Shown here in pieces: positions 1 to 8,446 of a stretch of 38,430 bases of DNA. The number at the start of each line of letters is the position of its first letter. The stretch's first letter is position 1. The translations under genes were made by a program, and so were the position numbers. Origin of the DNA: JAAYZH01 sp964479695 (lineage in GTDB: Bacteria > Bacillota > Clostridia > Saccharofermentanales > Fastidiosipilaceae); the NCBI GenBank assembly GCA_964479695.1, contig CAYZSO010000027.1, forward strand, positions 1 to 38,430. The letters are read 5' to 3'. Below the pieces are notes generated by a model, which saw only the letters and a program-made list of their open reading frames with translations, was not told where the DNA came from and ran no database searches.

Positions 1-515
1 CGCATAAACTTCGGCTCTATCATGCACATAAAAGCAAATTTGAAGATATGCGCAGACTGGGTGACGTGTCACGTATAAACTTCGGCTCTATCATGCACAG
101 AAAAGCAAATTTGAAGATATGTGCAGACTGGGTGACGTGTCATTCATAAACTTCGGCTCTATCATGCACATAAAAGCAAATTTGAAGATATGCGCAAGCC
201 GTGCAAGCTAGGCGACATGTCACGCATAAACTTCGGCTCTATCATGCACATAAAAGCAAATTTGAAGATATGCGCAGACTGGGTGACGTGTCACGTATAA
301 ACTTCGGCTCTATCATGCACAGAAAAGCAAATTTGAAGATATGCGCAAGCTAGGTGACATGTCACGCATAAACTTCGGCTCTATCATGCACATTAAAGCA
401 AATTTGAAGATATGCGCAAGCTGGATGATATGTCATCTATTCACTTCGGCACCCGCTTGCAGTTTGTCAGCACAAAAAAGCAAATTTGAAGATATGTGCA
501 GGCTGAATGACATGT
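1..515. repeat. Tandem array of ~71 bp units
   Basis: Units start near 1, 72, 143, 223, 294 and 365, with a decayed copy from about 435. Most are 71 bp; the third is 80 bp because of a small internal duplication (gcaag). Each unit carries AACTTCGGCTCTA, then AAAGCAAATTTGAAGATATG, then a palindrome of the form GTGACNNGTCAC. Units 1 and 4 are essentially identical and unit 2 resembles unit 5, so a block of three units (about 222 bp) has itself been duplicated. The array begins at the first base of the window and probably extends to the left. Short open frames across it follow the repeat period and are not genes. Function is unknown. Confidence 0.95.
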
Positions 516-665
516 CGAGCATTCAATCCGGTGCTCGCTCCTTGTCAGCTGAGCGATTTCAGTAGTCCGTTGGCCAGTACCGCCCGATCAACCCGCTCAA
601 CCCGCTCCTTGCACCCTTCCCCCTCCCCTCCATTTTTCTGGACAAGTTCTGGACGAACGGAAGGC

Positions 666-692
666 TTGAACTATTGTAAAATTACGTATAAG
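666..692 (+). promoter_or_regulatory. Possible promoter of manA
   Basis: TTGAAC (666-671) and TATAAG (687-692) are separated by 15 bases, a shorter than ideal spacer. It is the best sigma-A-like pair between the repeat array and manA. No operator or riboswitch was recognised. Confidence 0.4.
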
Positions 693-750
693 TTCAAACA
701 AATTAGTTCAAACAAATTCAAATGCCAAAACGCCAAAACGCCAAAACGCC
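691..750. repeat. Short direct repeats before manA
   Basis: Two perfect copies of the 14-mer agttcaaacaaatt (691-718) are followed by three copies of the 8-mer gccaaaac (724-747). They lie between the likely promoter and the ribosome binding site of manA, so they would be part of its 5' untranslated RNA. They look like replication-slippage repeats, as in many other gaps of this window. Confidence 0.85.
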
Positions 751-776
751 AATATTAACAACAAGATGAGGTCCAC

Positions 777-1769
777 ATGAAACCATTTTTACTTCAACCG
801 GCAATTAAGAATTATCTCTGGGGCGGTAACAAACTGTCGCAATACGGCAAGCCCGCTGCAGACTTGCCCGTAGCCGAAAGTTGGGAACTCTCCGCGCACC
901 CGGACGGACCATCGAGGGTGGTGACGGGGGCTTTGGCCGGAACATCATTCCTGGAATTTACGGAAAAATATCCGCAAGAGTGGAGCAAGAGAGCCGAGGC
1001 GGGTGATCCCTTCCCCATCCTCGTAAAATTCATCGACGCTAAGGGGTCACTGTCGATCCAAGTGCATCCGGATGACAAGTACGCGCTCGAGGTGGAGAAA
1101 GAACCCGGCAAAACGGAGATGTGGGTGATCCTCGAGGCCCAGCCTGGTGCATTCTTGTATTACGGATTCGAAGAAGAGATTTCGCGGGAGGAATTCCGCC
1201 GGCGGATTGATGACGGAACGCTGACCGAAGTGCTCCATAAGCAGCCCGTTGCACCCGGCGAGGCGTATTTCATACCCGCTGGCACGATCCACGCAATTGG
1301 TGCGGGAATTGTGCTGGCTGAGGTGCAGCAGAGTTCGAACAGCACGTACCGGGTCTTCGATTTCGGTCGGCGGGATAAAGAGGGTAATCTGCGCGAGCTC
1401 CACGTTGAGAAGGCCTTGGCAGTGACCGATCTTACCCCGGCCAAAGTCGCCGCCCCCCTCCCCGAGCTACCAGCAGAGTTCCCCGAGGGTTTGAGCCGAC
1501 TGATTTCTTGTCCTTATTTCGTGGTGGACAAGTTGGTACTTTCCGGCAGCATCGAGGTCACTGCGGAAGACGATTTCATTGCCTATTTAGTTGTGGCTGG
1601 GGAAGCGGTGCTGAGGTTTGGGGATGTGACCGAATCAACCGAATCAAAAGAAGAAGGTGAGCTTATGGTCAAAAAGGGGGATTGCCTTTTTGTTCCAACC
1701 TCTTCACCAAAGTTTACATTTGCAGGTGAAGCTCAAATGCTAGTCATCCGCTCCGAGCTCAGGAAATAA
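777..1769 (+). CDS. manA: Mannose-6-phosphate isomerase, class I
   Basis: Interconverts mannose 6-phosphate and fructose 6-phosphate in the cytoplasm, feeding mannose into glycolysis. The 330 residues match the short Bacillus-type class I enzymes (about 315 aa). The N-terminal YLWGG motif is present. Zinc ligands expected from the family are visible: Gln95 and His97 in LSIQVHPDD, Glu114 in KTEMW and His172 in PAGTIHAIGAG. The C-terminal third is a cupin-like beta domain with an acidic insertion (TESTESKEEGE). The start is set by GAGG five bases before ATG 777. It faces the mannose-glycan operon tail to tail, and a larger paralogue lies at the operon's other end. One copy of the iterated 10-mer lies inside the gene (929-938, coding Gly-Ala-Leu-Ala). 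Confidence 0.95.
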   Translation: MKPFLLQPAIKNYLWGGNKLSQYGKPAADLPVAESWELSAHPDGPSRVVTGALAGTSFLEFTEKYPQEWSKRAEAGDPFPILVKFIDAKGSLSIQVHPDDKYALEVEKEPGKTEMWVILEAQPGAFLYYGFEEEISREEFRRRIDDGTLTEVLHKQPVAPGEAYFIPAGTIHAIGAGIVLAEVQQSSNSTYRVFDFGRRDKEGNLRELHVEKALAVTDLTPAKVAAPLPELPAEFPEGLSRLISCPYFVVDKLVLSGSIEVTAEDDFIAYLVVAGEAVLRFGDVTESTESKEEGELMVKKGDCLFVPTSSPKFTFAGEAQMLVIRSELRK

Positions 1770-1771
1770 AG

Positions 1772-1788
1772 CCCAATTAGAAATTGGG
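1772..1788. terminator. Weak hairpin between convergent genes
   Basis: CCCAATT-AGA-AATTGGG begins two bases after the manA stop. No clean U-tract follows on the plus strand; on the minus strand the hairpin is followed by CTTTATTT. It may act as a weak terminator for either of the converging transcripts. Confidence 0.45.
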
Positions 1789-1831
1789 GATTCGCGAAAG
1801 CAACGATATTTATTTTTAGGAGCCTTTCGAG

Positions 1832-3397
1832 TCAGAGTTCAACACGAAAGGCTTCCAGCGTACCTGGTGCATCCGCTCTTGCGTAACTTGTGTAAACTGT
1901 CGCAACAGATCCGTTTGCCATTCCATAAGAGACGGCCACAATTTGAGTGGCAGTTAAATGAGTGGCAGTTAAATCAGCTAGCTCTATAAAAATGTTTCGT
2001 TCATCCACTCTCACACAAGTAGCCGAAACTGGAACCCGAGAGCCATCCAGTAGCTCCAGTTCGAATCCACTTTTCTCTCCCTGCGGCATAAAATCTAGTT
2101 CATCTGCCCGACAAGTCACGGAAATGCAAACCTCCAGTTCAGATAAAATAAGATTTTGAAAATAAATATCGACGCCATGAATCGATGACTCTATATCACT
2201 CGTAAGGAGGATCCAATCGAGTGCGGCGAGACCGAGGCGCCCGCCAATAACATGTTTGTTTTTTGGATGGAGGTCTTCCAATTGACCTTGGTCTAATGAA
2301 ACGATATGAGAGACAAGAGGAACCGTAAGGCTGATCTCTCTTTGTGCTTGGCGAAGGTCTCCCCATGAATAATCGTCCACTGCGGTAGGGTCGGGATGAT
2401 AGGAAGGTAGTTGAACCTGGATGAACGGAATTTCGCCAAAGAGCTTTCGCCAATCATGTAGCATCGTACGCAGCAACAATGGATACAGATCCGCGTGTTG
2501 CGTATCTCCCTCTCCTTGATAAAAGAATATGCCGCGGAAAGTCCAGCCGGCCAGTGGTTTGATCATGGTCTCATAGAGGCCGCCGGGCCTCATCCATGAA
2601 TCCAAGTTCTCCGGTGGCGGCCAGGGCACGGGACCAATTCGTTCGGTGAGTTCGGCTTCAAGAGCCCCAGGATAGGCAGAAGCAGCTTCATTCCAGGCTT
2701 GGGCTTTGGCCTCGTAATCCAAAAGGGCAGCCTTGTAAACAACAGGATCGAGATAGGGTCCGATTCGCTCGTGAAATTCTTTTTCATAAACGGCCAAATC
2801 AGCCTCCGCTGCCAAAGATTCATTAGAAGTCCAGCAAGAGGCTGAAGTCGCTCCCATATAAGCACCCACGATCCCAATAGGTATCTCAGGCTGATGCTCA
2901 CGAAGTGTCAATCCGGCGTAAGAGGCAACGGCCGAGAATTCATCTAAATGCTCACCTTCAAGGCTATGCCATTCCCCGCAAGTCCAGTCTTTCGCTTCCA
3001 GATCCACCGGAAGCACAGAGCGTTGAGGCACCAGCAGCGCGCGGAGCAAGGGATCATTAAACAAGGAGTGATCCACTTCTTGTCGGCTGCTTTGGCCAAA
3101 AGGAAGCTGCATGTTGGACTGCCCACCCGCCAAGTAAACATCTCCGAAATAAACGTCCTGAAATTCCAGTGACCCGGTTGATGAACGAAAAATCAATATG
3201 TAAGGCCCTCCCGCATGCTGCGGTGGGAGAACGAAAGTGAAACGTCCGTCAACAGAACTTTGAGTTCGATAATGCTCCCCAGCTAAGTCAAGAGACACTT
3301 CTGCACCTGGCTCACACCAACCGCTGAGTTGTACGGGTTTTTCTCGTTGAAGCACTGCATGGTTCTGCAGTAAGGGGTGGAGTCTGAGCATTCTCAT
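1832..3397 (-). CDS. Sialate O-acetylesterase-like (SASA family) protein
   Basis: A 521-residue SGNH-type esterase homologue. The block LAGGQSNMQLPFG near residues 90-102 is the SASA signature, with Ser in GQSNM as the likely nucleophile; WTFRGIFFYQGEGD is the second conserved block, and a late DLHPKNKH supplies the probable catalytic Asp-His pair. The family removes O-acetyl groups from sialic acids or other glycans; here the substrate is probably an acetylated glycan handled by the same operon. No signal peptide is visible, so it may act in the cytoplasm. The ATG follows GGAGG by six bases and begins 11 bases after the preceding stop, so it is co-translated with the upstream gene. It is the last gene of the operon. 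Confidence 0.88.
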   Translation of the reverse strand: MRMLRLHPLLQNHAVLQREKPVQLSGWCEPGAEVSLDLAGEHYRTQSSVDGRFTFVLPPQHAGGPYILIFRSSTGSLEFQDVYFGDVYLAGGQSNMQLPFGQSSRQEVDHSLFNDPLLRALLVPQRSVLPVDLEAKDWTCGEWHSLEGEHLDEFSAVASYAGLTLREHQPEIPIGIVGAYMGATSASCWTSNESLAAEADLAVYEKEFHERIGPYLDPVVYKAALLDYEAKAQAWNEAASAYPGALEAELTERIGPVPWPPPENLDSWMRPGGLYETMIKPLAGWTFRGIFFYQGEGDTQHADLYPLLLRTMLHDWRKLFGEIPFIQVQLPSYHPDPTAVDDYSWGDLRQAQREISLTVPLVSHIVSLDQGQLEDLHPKNKHVIGGRLGLAALDWILLTSDIESSIHGVDIYFQNLILSELEVCISVTCRADELDFMPQGEKSGFELELLDGSRVPVSATCVRVDERNIFIELADLTATHLTATQIVAVSYGMANGSVATVYTSYARADAPGTLEAFRVEL

Positions 3398-3408
3398 GTC
3401 CCGCCTCC

Positions 3409-4284
3409 TTATTCCGATGCAAGCGTAGCAAGGCGAAGGAAGCGCGGGCGATAAATATCACCATAAGTAAAGGCATCGGCTCCACCATTAATGTTGTAAG
3501 TAATTAGCAATTCTCCGGGCTTAGAGAGGGCAGGGTGGGCTTTCGCATTATAGGTGGTGTTCGCTTGTCCCTGAATTTTCACGGTTGTATCGTGTGTGTA
3601 GAGGATGACATCTTGGCCAAAGACGCCGAAAGGACTTTCAGCTACAGCGGCTTTGATCGTGGAGCTTACTGTGATGTTCTGCCAGACCAGAAGGAATTTC
3701 CCCTTGTCGTCCCCTTCTTGAATCTGACTGACGCTGATTTCCGGAGCGACATCACCATGCAAGTGCTTGAACTTAGTAGGGATTTCGCTAACCCATTGAT
3801 CTTCGCTATCCAGGTATTCCCATTTCGTGAAATGTTCTAGATCTGAAGGCAAGACTCTCGCAACAATGAGCTGGCGACCTTGATTTTGCACATCGTTATA
3901 ACCATAGATGTAGATGTAACCGTCGGGGTCTTGAGCACCGGCTTCGGCTGTGTTCTGGAACACGGCTCCACCAAAATACCACTTGGAGTTCGGGTCACTG
4001 ATAAGGCTGAGCCTCGCAGCCTCTCGCTGATCATTCAGCAAGGTCAAACTATCCCACGCGACCTGTCCGTCCTTGATTTCGTAGCGAGCCAGGTCTACGC
4101 CAATTTGTTCGAAGCCCCAGGATGTTGGAACGGTATCGATCCGAAGGGCAAAAACATAGAGATAGTTTCCCTGTACAAAGGTATCCCCCAGCCAATAATA
4201 AATGCTCTTCCCTGCTTGGGTTGCCGGCGCGGGCGGGTTAGGCGTAATTGCGGCACTGCCGACTGTTGGATAAATAAAAGACAT
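3409..4284 (-). CDS. C-terminal part of split surface protein (DUF5005/propeller-like)
   Basis: From ATG 4284 this frame encodes 291 residues, but it is the direct in-frame continuation of the lipoprotein gene at 4489-5688. Translating 4488-4285 in the same frame, with no further stop, gives protein-like sequence such as TGADGIYTVNLDG, KTFFVFSDTITGTV and SGTGFINNSFALL. Together these resemble DUF5005/DUF4185-type five-bladed propeller domains, related in fold to GH43-type glycosidases: repeated beta blades, with DGYIYIYGYND and GDVAPEISV blocks. The upstream TAA at 4489-4491 would cut this domain off. Whether this half is made alone from an internal start is unclear; no strong ribosome binding site precedes ATG 4284. 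The exact family is an inference. Confidence 0.7.
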   Translation of the reverse strand: MSFIYPTVGSAAITPNPPAPATQAGKSIYYWLGDTFVQGNYLYVFALRIDTVPTSWGFEQIGVDLARYEIKDGQVAWDSLTLLNDQREAARLSLISDPNSKWYFGGAVFQNTAEAGAQDPDGYIYIYGYNDVQNQGRQLIVARVLPSDLEHFTKWEYLDSEDQWVSEIPTKFKHLHGDVAPEISVSQIQEGDDKGKFLLVWQNITVSSTIKAAVAESPFGVFGQDVILYTHDTTVKIQGQANTTYNAKAHPALSKPGELLITYNINGGADAFTYGDIYRPRFLRLATLASE

Positions 4285-4488
4285 CTTCTGGACATCCGGC
4301 TCTTGCCCCTGTAGAAGAGCAAAGGAATTATTGATGAAACCTGTGCCGCTTCGAATATCCGTCTCACCGTTAACCGTTCCGGTGATCGTATCACTGAAAA
4401 CAAAGAATGTTTTCTGTTCATCCGGTTCACGCTCAGGAGAATAGTCTATGCCATCAAGGTTTACAGTGTAGATTCCATCGGCACCTGT

Positions 4489-5688
4489 TTAGCCCTCATA
4501 GTTAGATAACAATGCGGTGTAATCCGGCGCGTAGTCCACATACCAACCACTTCCGGCTCTTATCGCGATTTCACTGAGCCCCAGACTTTCTCCACCATAA
4601 TGGCTTAGGATCTCAATACGAACATAGTGGGCATGGACATTGTCCACATCCAAACGAAGCGAAGGAACCATCGCCTCTTCACCATCCCCTTTTGGCAGCT
4701 CGAACTGACCAAGCGAAGTCCAGCGACTCATGTCATGAGAGTAAGAAACCTTGATATCTTTTAAACCATAATCTAAGTGGTCAGGGTCGTTATAGTTCCA
4801 CAAGAAGATTTCCGAAATCGGATATTGTCCCTGTAAGTCAATCACAAGGTCGAAGAGCCTGGTGGAGCCCCGGAACATATGATCGGGATTATTGTCGTGC
4901 ACCAGAGGGATATTTGTGTCGGCATCCCTGTAGTTCAGACCGCTGCCGTTGACGAAATTGTAGTCAGAAGGTTCAGCCGACCAAACACCATTGTTGAATC
5001 GTTCAATTGGTGACAAGGAGAGGAACTCATCTTCTCTGCCGGGCTGACGGTAACGGAAAAGTCTGATCTCGCTTAGACCATTAAACTCTCCACCATAGTT
5101 CTCTAGAATCTTGATCTTGAGGTAACGGCCGCTTTGGCCACGAAAAGAAAGTGGCTCACGCTCATGAAGTCCTTCAGCGACTAAACCATCGATGCCACTC
5201 GCTTCGCCTAGAGTATAGACCTCGGGCTCCCCATAGTTTACGCCATCCGGGGAAAGACTCGCCTCAATTTCTCTAAGCCCATGATGAGTTTCACCAGGAG
5301 CGTTGTAGTTCCAGAGGTAGACTTCTCCGACACGGTCTACGTGGCCTATATCAAATATCCACTCTGAATCCGTCCCTCTGTACATATCTTCTGGCCGAGC
5401 GTTGTGGACTTGATTCCGTCCTTCCCTCCCGCTCATACCTAGGTTATTCACGAGAACAGATTGTTCTTCTTTTAGGGCTGTCAGTGGCAGGAAGCGGCCC
5501 ACTTCTTGCAAAACATTCATAGCTACTCCTTCTCCATTTACTTCAGCTAAAGTCTTGCCCGTGGTATGGTTCGATATTTCTGGCGATGAGGTTTCCTCGC
5601 TTGCCGGGCTCGTAGGCCCAGGTGCTGCTTGACAGGAAATAAGCCCGATGATCAGGGTGATGGCTAGTAGACGGAGGATGATTTTCAT
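4489..5688 (-). CDS. Lipoprotein with two discoidin (F5/8 C) domains, interrupted
   Basis: 399 residues from ATG 5688, chosen because GAGGTG lies about six bases upstream; an upstream frame start at 5721 has no such site. The N-terminus MKIILRLLAITLIIGLISC is a lipoprotein signal with lipobox cysteine 19, followed by a Ser/Thr/Pro linker. Two related carbohydrate-binding-like domains follow at about residues 60-215 and 220-385, each with YRG/FRG, VYLWNYN/IFLWNYN, and a YGGE..GLSEI ending. Translation stops at TAA (4491-4489), exactly where the next domain begins; the intact gene would encode about 759 residues down to 3409. It is probably a surface glycan-binding protein of the locus, now broken unless the stop is suppressed. 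Confidence 0.82.
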   Translation of the reverse strand: MKIILRLLAITLIIGLISCQAAPGPTSPASEETSSPEISNHTTGKTLAEVNGEGVAMNVLQEVGRFLPLTALKEEQSVLVNNLGMSGREGRNQVHNARPEDMYRGTDSEWIFDIGHVDRVGEVYLWNYNAPGETHHGLREIEASLSPDGVNYGEPEVYTLGEASGIDGLVAEGLHEREPLSFRGQSGRYLKIKILENYGGEFNGLSEIRLFRYRQPGREDEFLSLSPIERFNNGVWSAEPSDYNFVNGSGLNYRDADTNIPLVHDNNPDHMFRGSTRLFDLVIDLQGQYPISEIFLWNYNDPDHLDYGLKDIKVSYSHDMSRWTSLGQFELPKGDGEEAMVPSLRLDVDNVHAHYVRIEILSHYGGESLGLSEIAIRAGSGWYVDYAPDYTALLSNYEG

Positions 5689-5752
5689 CTCGCACCTCAT
5701 AAGAGACCGGCCACCCCACAATAGCGAAGCGGCCAGTCAAAATTTAATTCAC

Positions 5753-7462
5753 TTAGGATTTCTTCTTTCTGATTACATATATGGCGGCAGCAGCAATTAT
5801 GATTACACCAGCCACAATGGCGACAATAATGCCAACTTGATTGTTTTCTCTGGCGGGCTCCTCAGGAGCTGCAGTCGCACTTGGCGTTGTCGGCGCCTCT
5901 GTAGGAGTTTCCGTCGGAGCCACTGTTGGAGCTTCTGTCGGCTCAGTAGTAGCATCCGGATCCCAAGGGCTTTCGACCTCTACCTGGTATAGTCGTTCAC
6001 TAATCTGTTCTTCAGTCAGAGCACCATCGTAAATAACTAGATTATCGAGTGCTCCGGTGACTCCTCGTTTCACGATATCCGCTTCGAAATAGCCGCCGAC
6101 ATTGAAACCACCATTCGGATCACCAAACTCCCCGTCATCGAAGATTCCCAAGCCGTAAGGCAGGCCTGCTGCTACAGTCAAACGCTGTCTTGCGGCAAGC
6201 TTACCGTCAATATAAATGTATACGGCGCTGTCCTCGATGTTTCCGAACTCATCATACTCATTGTCGTAAACAACCGCATAATGGTGCCACTCATCCAAGT
6301 GAGCATCGAGCACGAAGTCATCAACGAAGAGGTTATCTTGCGTCATCCAGTCATTACTGTTCATCTTCGCCAGGAAAGTGGTATCACTCCTGTCTTCGGT
6401 CTGCAGGAATTCGATGTCAATCACACCGGCTCCCAGAGCCCCCAAACCGGCAGGAACTAAGATCATGTTAGCGCCCGTATCTGTTTCTGTGTACTGATCC
6501 ATTTTGAAATAGAAGCTCAAGGTCAGTTCATCATACTTGTAGCTTGCATTAGGGGATGCCAAGTAGCTTTGTCCATCAAACTGGATCGCTTTGCCATCAA
6601 TACCCTCGACATAGTCAGGTGTGTCTTTCGTCGAACCTGCGCCCATTACTAAGTCAGACGTTTCCGCTGAGCCAGTGTTGGCCAGGCTGTCGTCGAAGGT
6701 GTATTCAAGAACTTTCATAGCTTCACGATTCGGATCAAAAGGCAGCGCTTCGCCTGAGTACTTCGCTTCATAGGTGAACACCCCGTCTTCATTTGGTACA
6801 GGCGTAGGCTCATTAGCCCCTAAAGTAATGGTCATCGCTTCGCCGAATTCAGGCTTCATAATTTCCAATCCGTAGTCTTTTAGGCTCTGCAGATCAGCAG
6901 AACCATCATTCAATGCAGTGCCATCCTTCGTAGAATTTTCATCGAAGACATCTGGGTTCTCCATAAGATCCAGTTGCAAGCTTTTGTAAACAGCTTGTAA
7001 AGCAGCTGTATTCTCGGTATAGGTGACGATTTTGTCTTCTCCTTCTACAAGGGTTGGATCGATCCAGCCTGCAGCTTGCTCTTCATCGTAGGCCAAAGCC
7101 GCAAACCGCTGCTGATACTCCTCGAAGGAAGCGAAGGCAAAGGTAAGTTCAGTCTTTTCCCAAACCGGATCCGTATCATCAACCGTAATTTTGAGCCAGT
7201 CTTCAGAACCCGGTACCTTCTCCTGATAATGTTCACTAAGGAAATTTTCCAAGTCCTCTCCATGTATCTTCAGATAATAGTATGCACTCCCATAACCATC
7301 CTGATGATCGTCTTTGGCAGTAAGGAAACGAAGAATCCTCTCGCCTGTGCCATCCTCATTCAGTGTCAAATCCGATTGGACTTGAATCGCCGTACAAGCG
7401 GCTAGGAAAACCAGCGTCAAAGCCAGAAGCCAACTCCCTAATCTCGTCAGTATTTTTTTCAT
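5753..7462 (-). CDS. Surface lipoprotein, LppM-like plus LamG domain
   Basis: 569 residues behind a good AGGAGG. A lipoprotein signal ends in LVFLAAC (Cys23). The next part begins QSDLTLNEDGTGERI, resembling LppM-like domains of Gram-positive lipoproteins (to about residue 240). Residues 255-485 form a LamG/concanavalin-like domain with LEYTFDDSL, KAIQFDGQSYL, LSFYFKM and DEWHHYAVVYD. A Pro-Thr-Glu repeat (about 495-530) leads to a C-terminal membrane helix and a KKKS tail, so both ends could be membrane-attached. It sits between the transporter and the discoidin lipoprotein, which suggests a role in holding extracellular glycan near the transporter. No catalytic site was identified. Confidence 0.85.
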   Translation of the reverse strand: MKKILTRLGSWLLALTLVFLAACTAIQVQSDLTLNEDGTGERILRFLTAKDDHQDGYGSAYYYLKIHGEDLENFLSEHYQEKVPGSEDWLKITVDDTDPVWEKTELTFAFASFEEYQQRFAALAYDEEQAAGWIDPTLVEGEDKIVTYTENTAALQAVYKSLQLDLMENPDVFDENSTKDGTALNDGSADLQSLKDYGLEIMKPEFGEAMTITLGANEPTPVPNEDGVFTYEAKYSGEALPFDPNREAMKVLEYTFDDSLANTGSAETSDLVMGAGSTKDTPDYVEGIDGKAIQFDGQSYLASPNASYKYDELTLSFYFKMDQYTETDTGANMILVPAGLGALGAGVIDIEFLQTEDRSDTTFLAKMNSNDWMTQDNLFVDDFVLDAHLDEWHHYAVVYDNEYDEFGNIEDSAVYIYIDGKLAARQRLTVAAGLPYGLGIFDDGEFGDPNGGFNVGGYFEADIVKRGVTGALDNLVIYDGALTEEQISERLYQVEVESPWDPDATTEPTEAPTVAPTETPTEAPTTPSATAAPEEPARENNQVGIIVAIVAGVIIIAAAAIYVIRKKKS

Positions 7463-7514
7463 CTTTCTTCCCTCCTAATATTGTGCTAAGCACCAAACAG
7501 CTAGCGCTGTTTCT

Positions 7515-8414
7515 TTACTCACCGTAGAAAGCCCAGCGTTTTCTGGCTTTCTGGATTATGAAGACAAATAGAGCAATGATGATCAGCATCAACCAGGACT
7601 GAGCAGAAGCATAGCCTTGTCGGCCGACCGTGAAGCCAGTGATGAATATTTCGTAGGCCATGTAGTTTGTGTTATAGGCGCCGTCCGTCATCAGCATGGG
7701 TTGGACGAAAGTTTGGAAGGAGGCAATTGTCGAAGTTAAGAGCACATAGAACAAGATTGGTGATATGCTTGGTAAAGTTACATGGCGGAACTTCACCCAA
7801 CTTCTGCCTCCATCCACTTCCACAGCATCGTAAAGCTCTTCCGGCACATCAATCAGAGAAGAGAGGAAAATCACAATGGTCCCCCCCACGCTCCAAGTGC
7901 CCATTATGGCTAAACCAAGCGACGCAAAACGATAATCACGAAACCAGTCCGGCCCCTCAACTCCGATGAGACTCAGAAGCCAGTTGAAAAGTCCATCCGG
8001 TCCTAAGAGCTGCTGCCATAAGAAGATGACCGAGACAATGTTAACCAGTGTGGGGATATAGTAGAGTGTGCGAAAGACCTTGCTGGATTTTAGCTTCATG
8101 TTTAGAAGCAAGGCCAGCATTAACGCAAAGAGAATAGCCATAGGAACAGCCATTGCTACGTATGCCAAGGTATTTTTAACGCTTTCCCAAAAATTCTGGT
8201 CAGTCAAGATTGCCCGATAGTTTGCGAACCCTCGCCAATCGGTCAGTAGTGAGCTCGTCGAAGCATTCGTAAAAGACAAGTAAAGCGAATAGACGAAGGG
8301 GAACAAGGTAAGTAACAGGAATCCTACGATCCATGGCAGAGCGAATAGCACACCTGCCAGTGCTTCACCTTTAGCATATTTCCTTCTCCGTAATTTTTTC
8401 ACCTGATCTGCCAA
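7515..8414 (-). CDS. ABC sugar transporter permease, MalF/UgpA type
   Basis: 299 residues with six predicted membrane helices. The cytoplasmic loop contains the EAA-type ATPase contact motif, EELYDAVEVDGGRSW followed by HVTLPSISP (about residues 193-220). It begins 32 bases after the solute-binding protein stop. With the MalG-type permease at 9955-10842 it should form the channel of a CUT1 oligosaccharide importer. The substrate is inferred from neighbours to be a mannose-containing oligosaccharide. The gene order, with the binding protein between the two permeases, is unusual for the family. Confidence 0.93.
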   Translation of the reverse strand: MADQVKKLRRRKYAKGEALAGVLFALPWIVGFLLLTLFPFVYSLYLSFTNASTSSLLTDWRGFANYRAILTDQNFWESVKNTLAYVAMAVPMAILFALMLALLLNMKLKSSKVFRTLYYIPTLVNIVSVIFLWQQLLGPDGLFNWLLSLIGVEGPDWFRDYRFASLGLAIMGTWSVGGTIVIFLSSLIDVPEELYDAVEVDGGRSWVKFRHVTLPSISPILFYVLLTSTIASFQTFVQPMLMTDGAYNTNYMAYEIFITGFTVGRQGYASAQSWLMLIIIALFVFIIQKARKRWAFYGE

Positions 8415-8446
8415 TTTCTTTTCCTCCTCTCCGTCTTACCTTGAGC

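Noticed and set aside
1..515. CRISPR array
   Set aside because: The repeated unit is continuous at 71 bp with no unique spacers, and no cas gene is near.
1..515. Iteron-type replication origin
   Set aside because: No replication initiator gene or DnaA-box cluster is near, and the genes around are chromosomal.
341..758. Small genes in the left repeat region
   Set aside because: The frames follow repeat translation, have no ribosome binding sites and no family character.
3409..5688. Alternative genetic code reading TAA as an amino acid
   Set aside because: All other genes end normally at TAA, TAG or TGA, and no other conserved gene here contains an in-frame stop.
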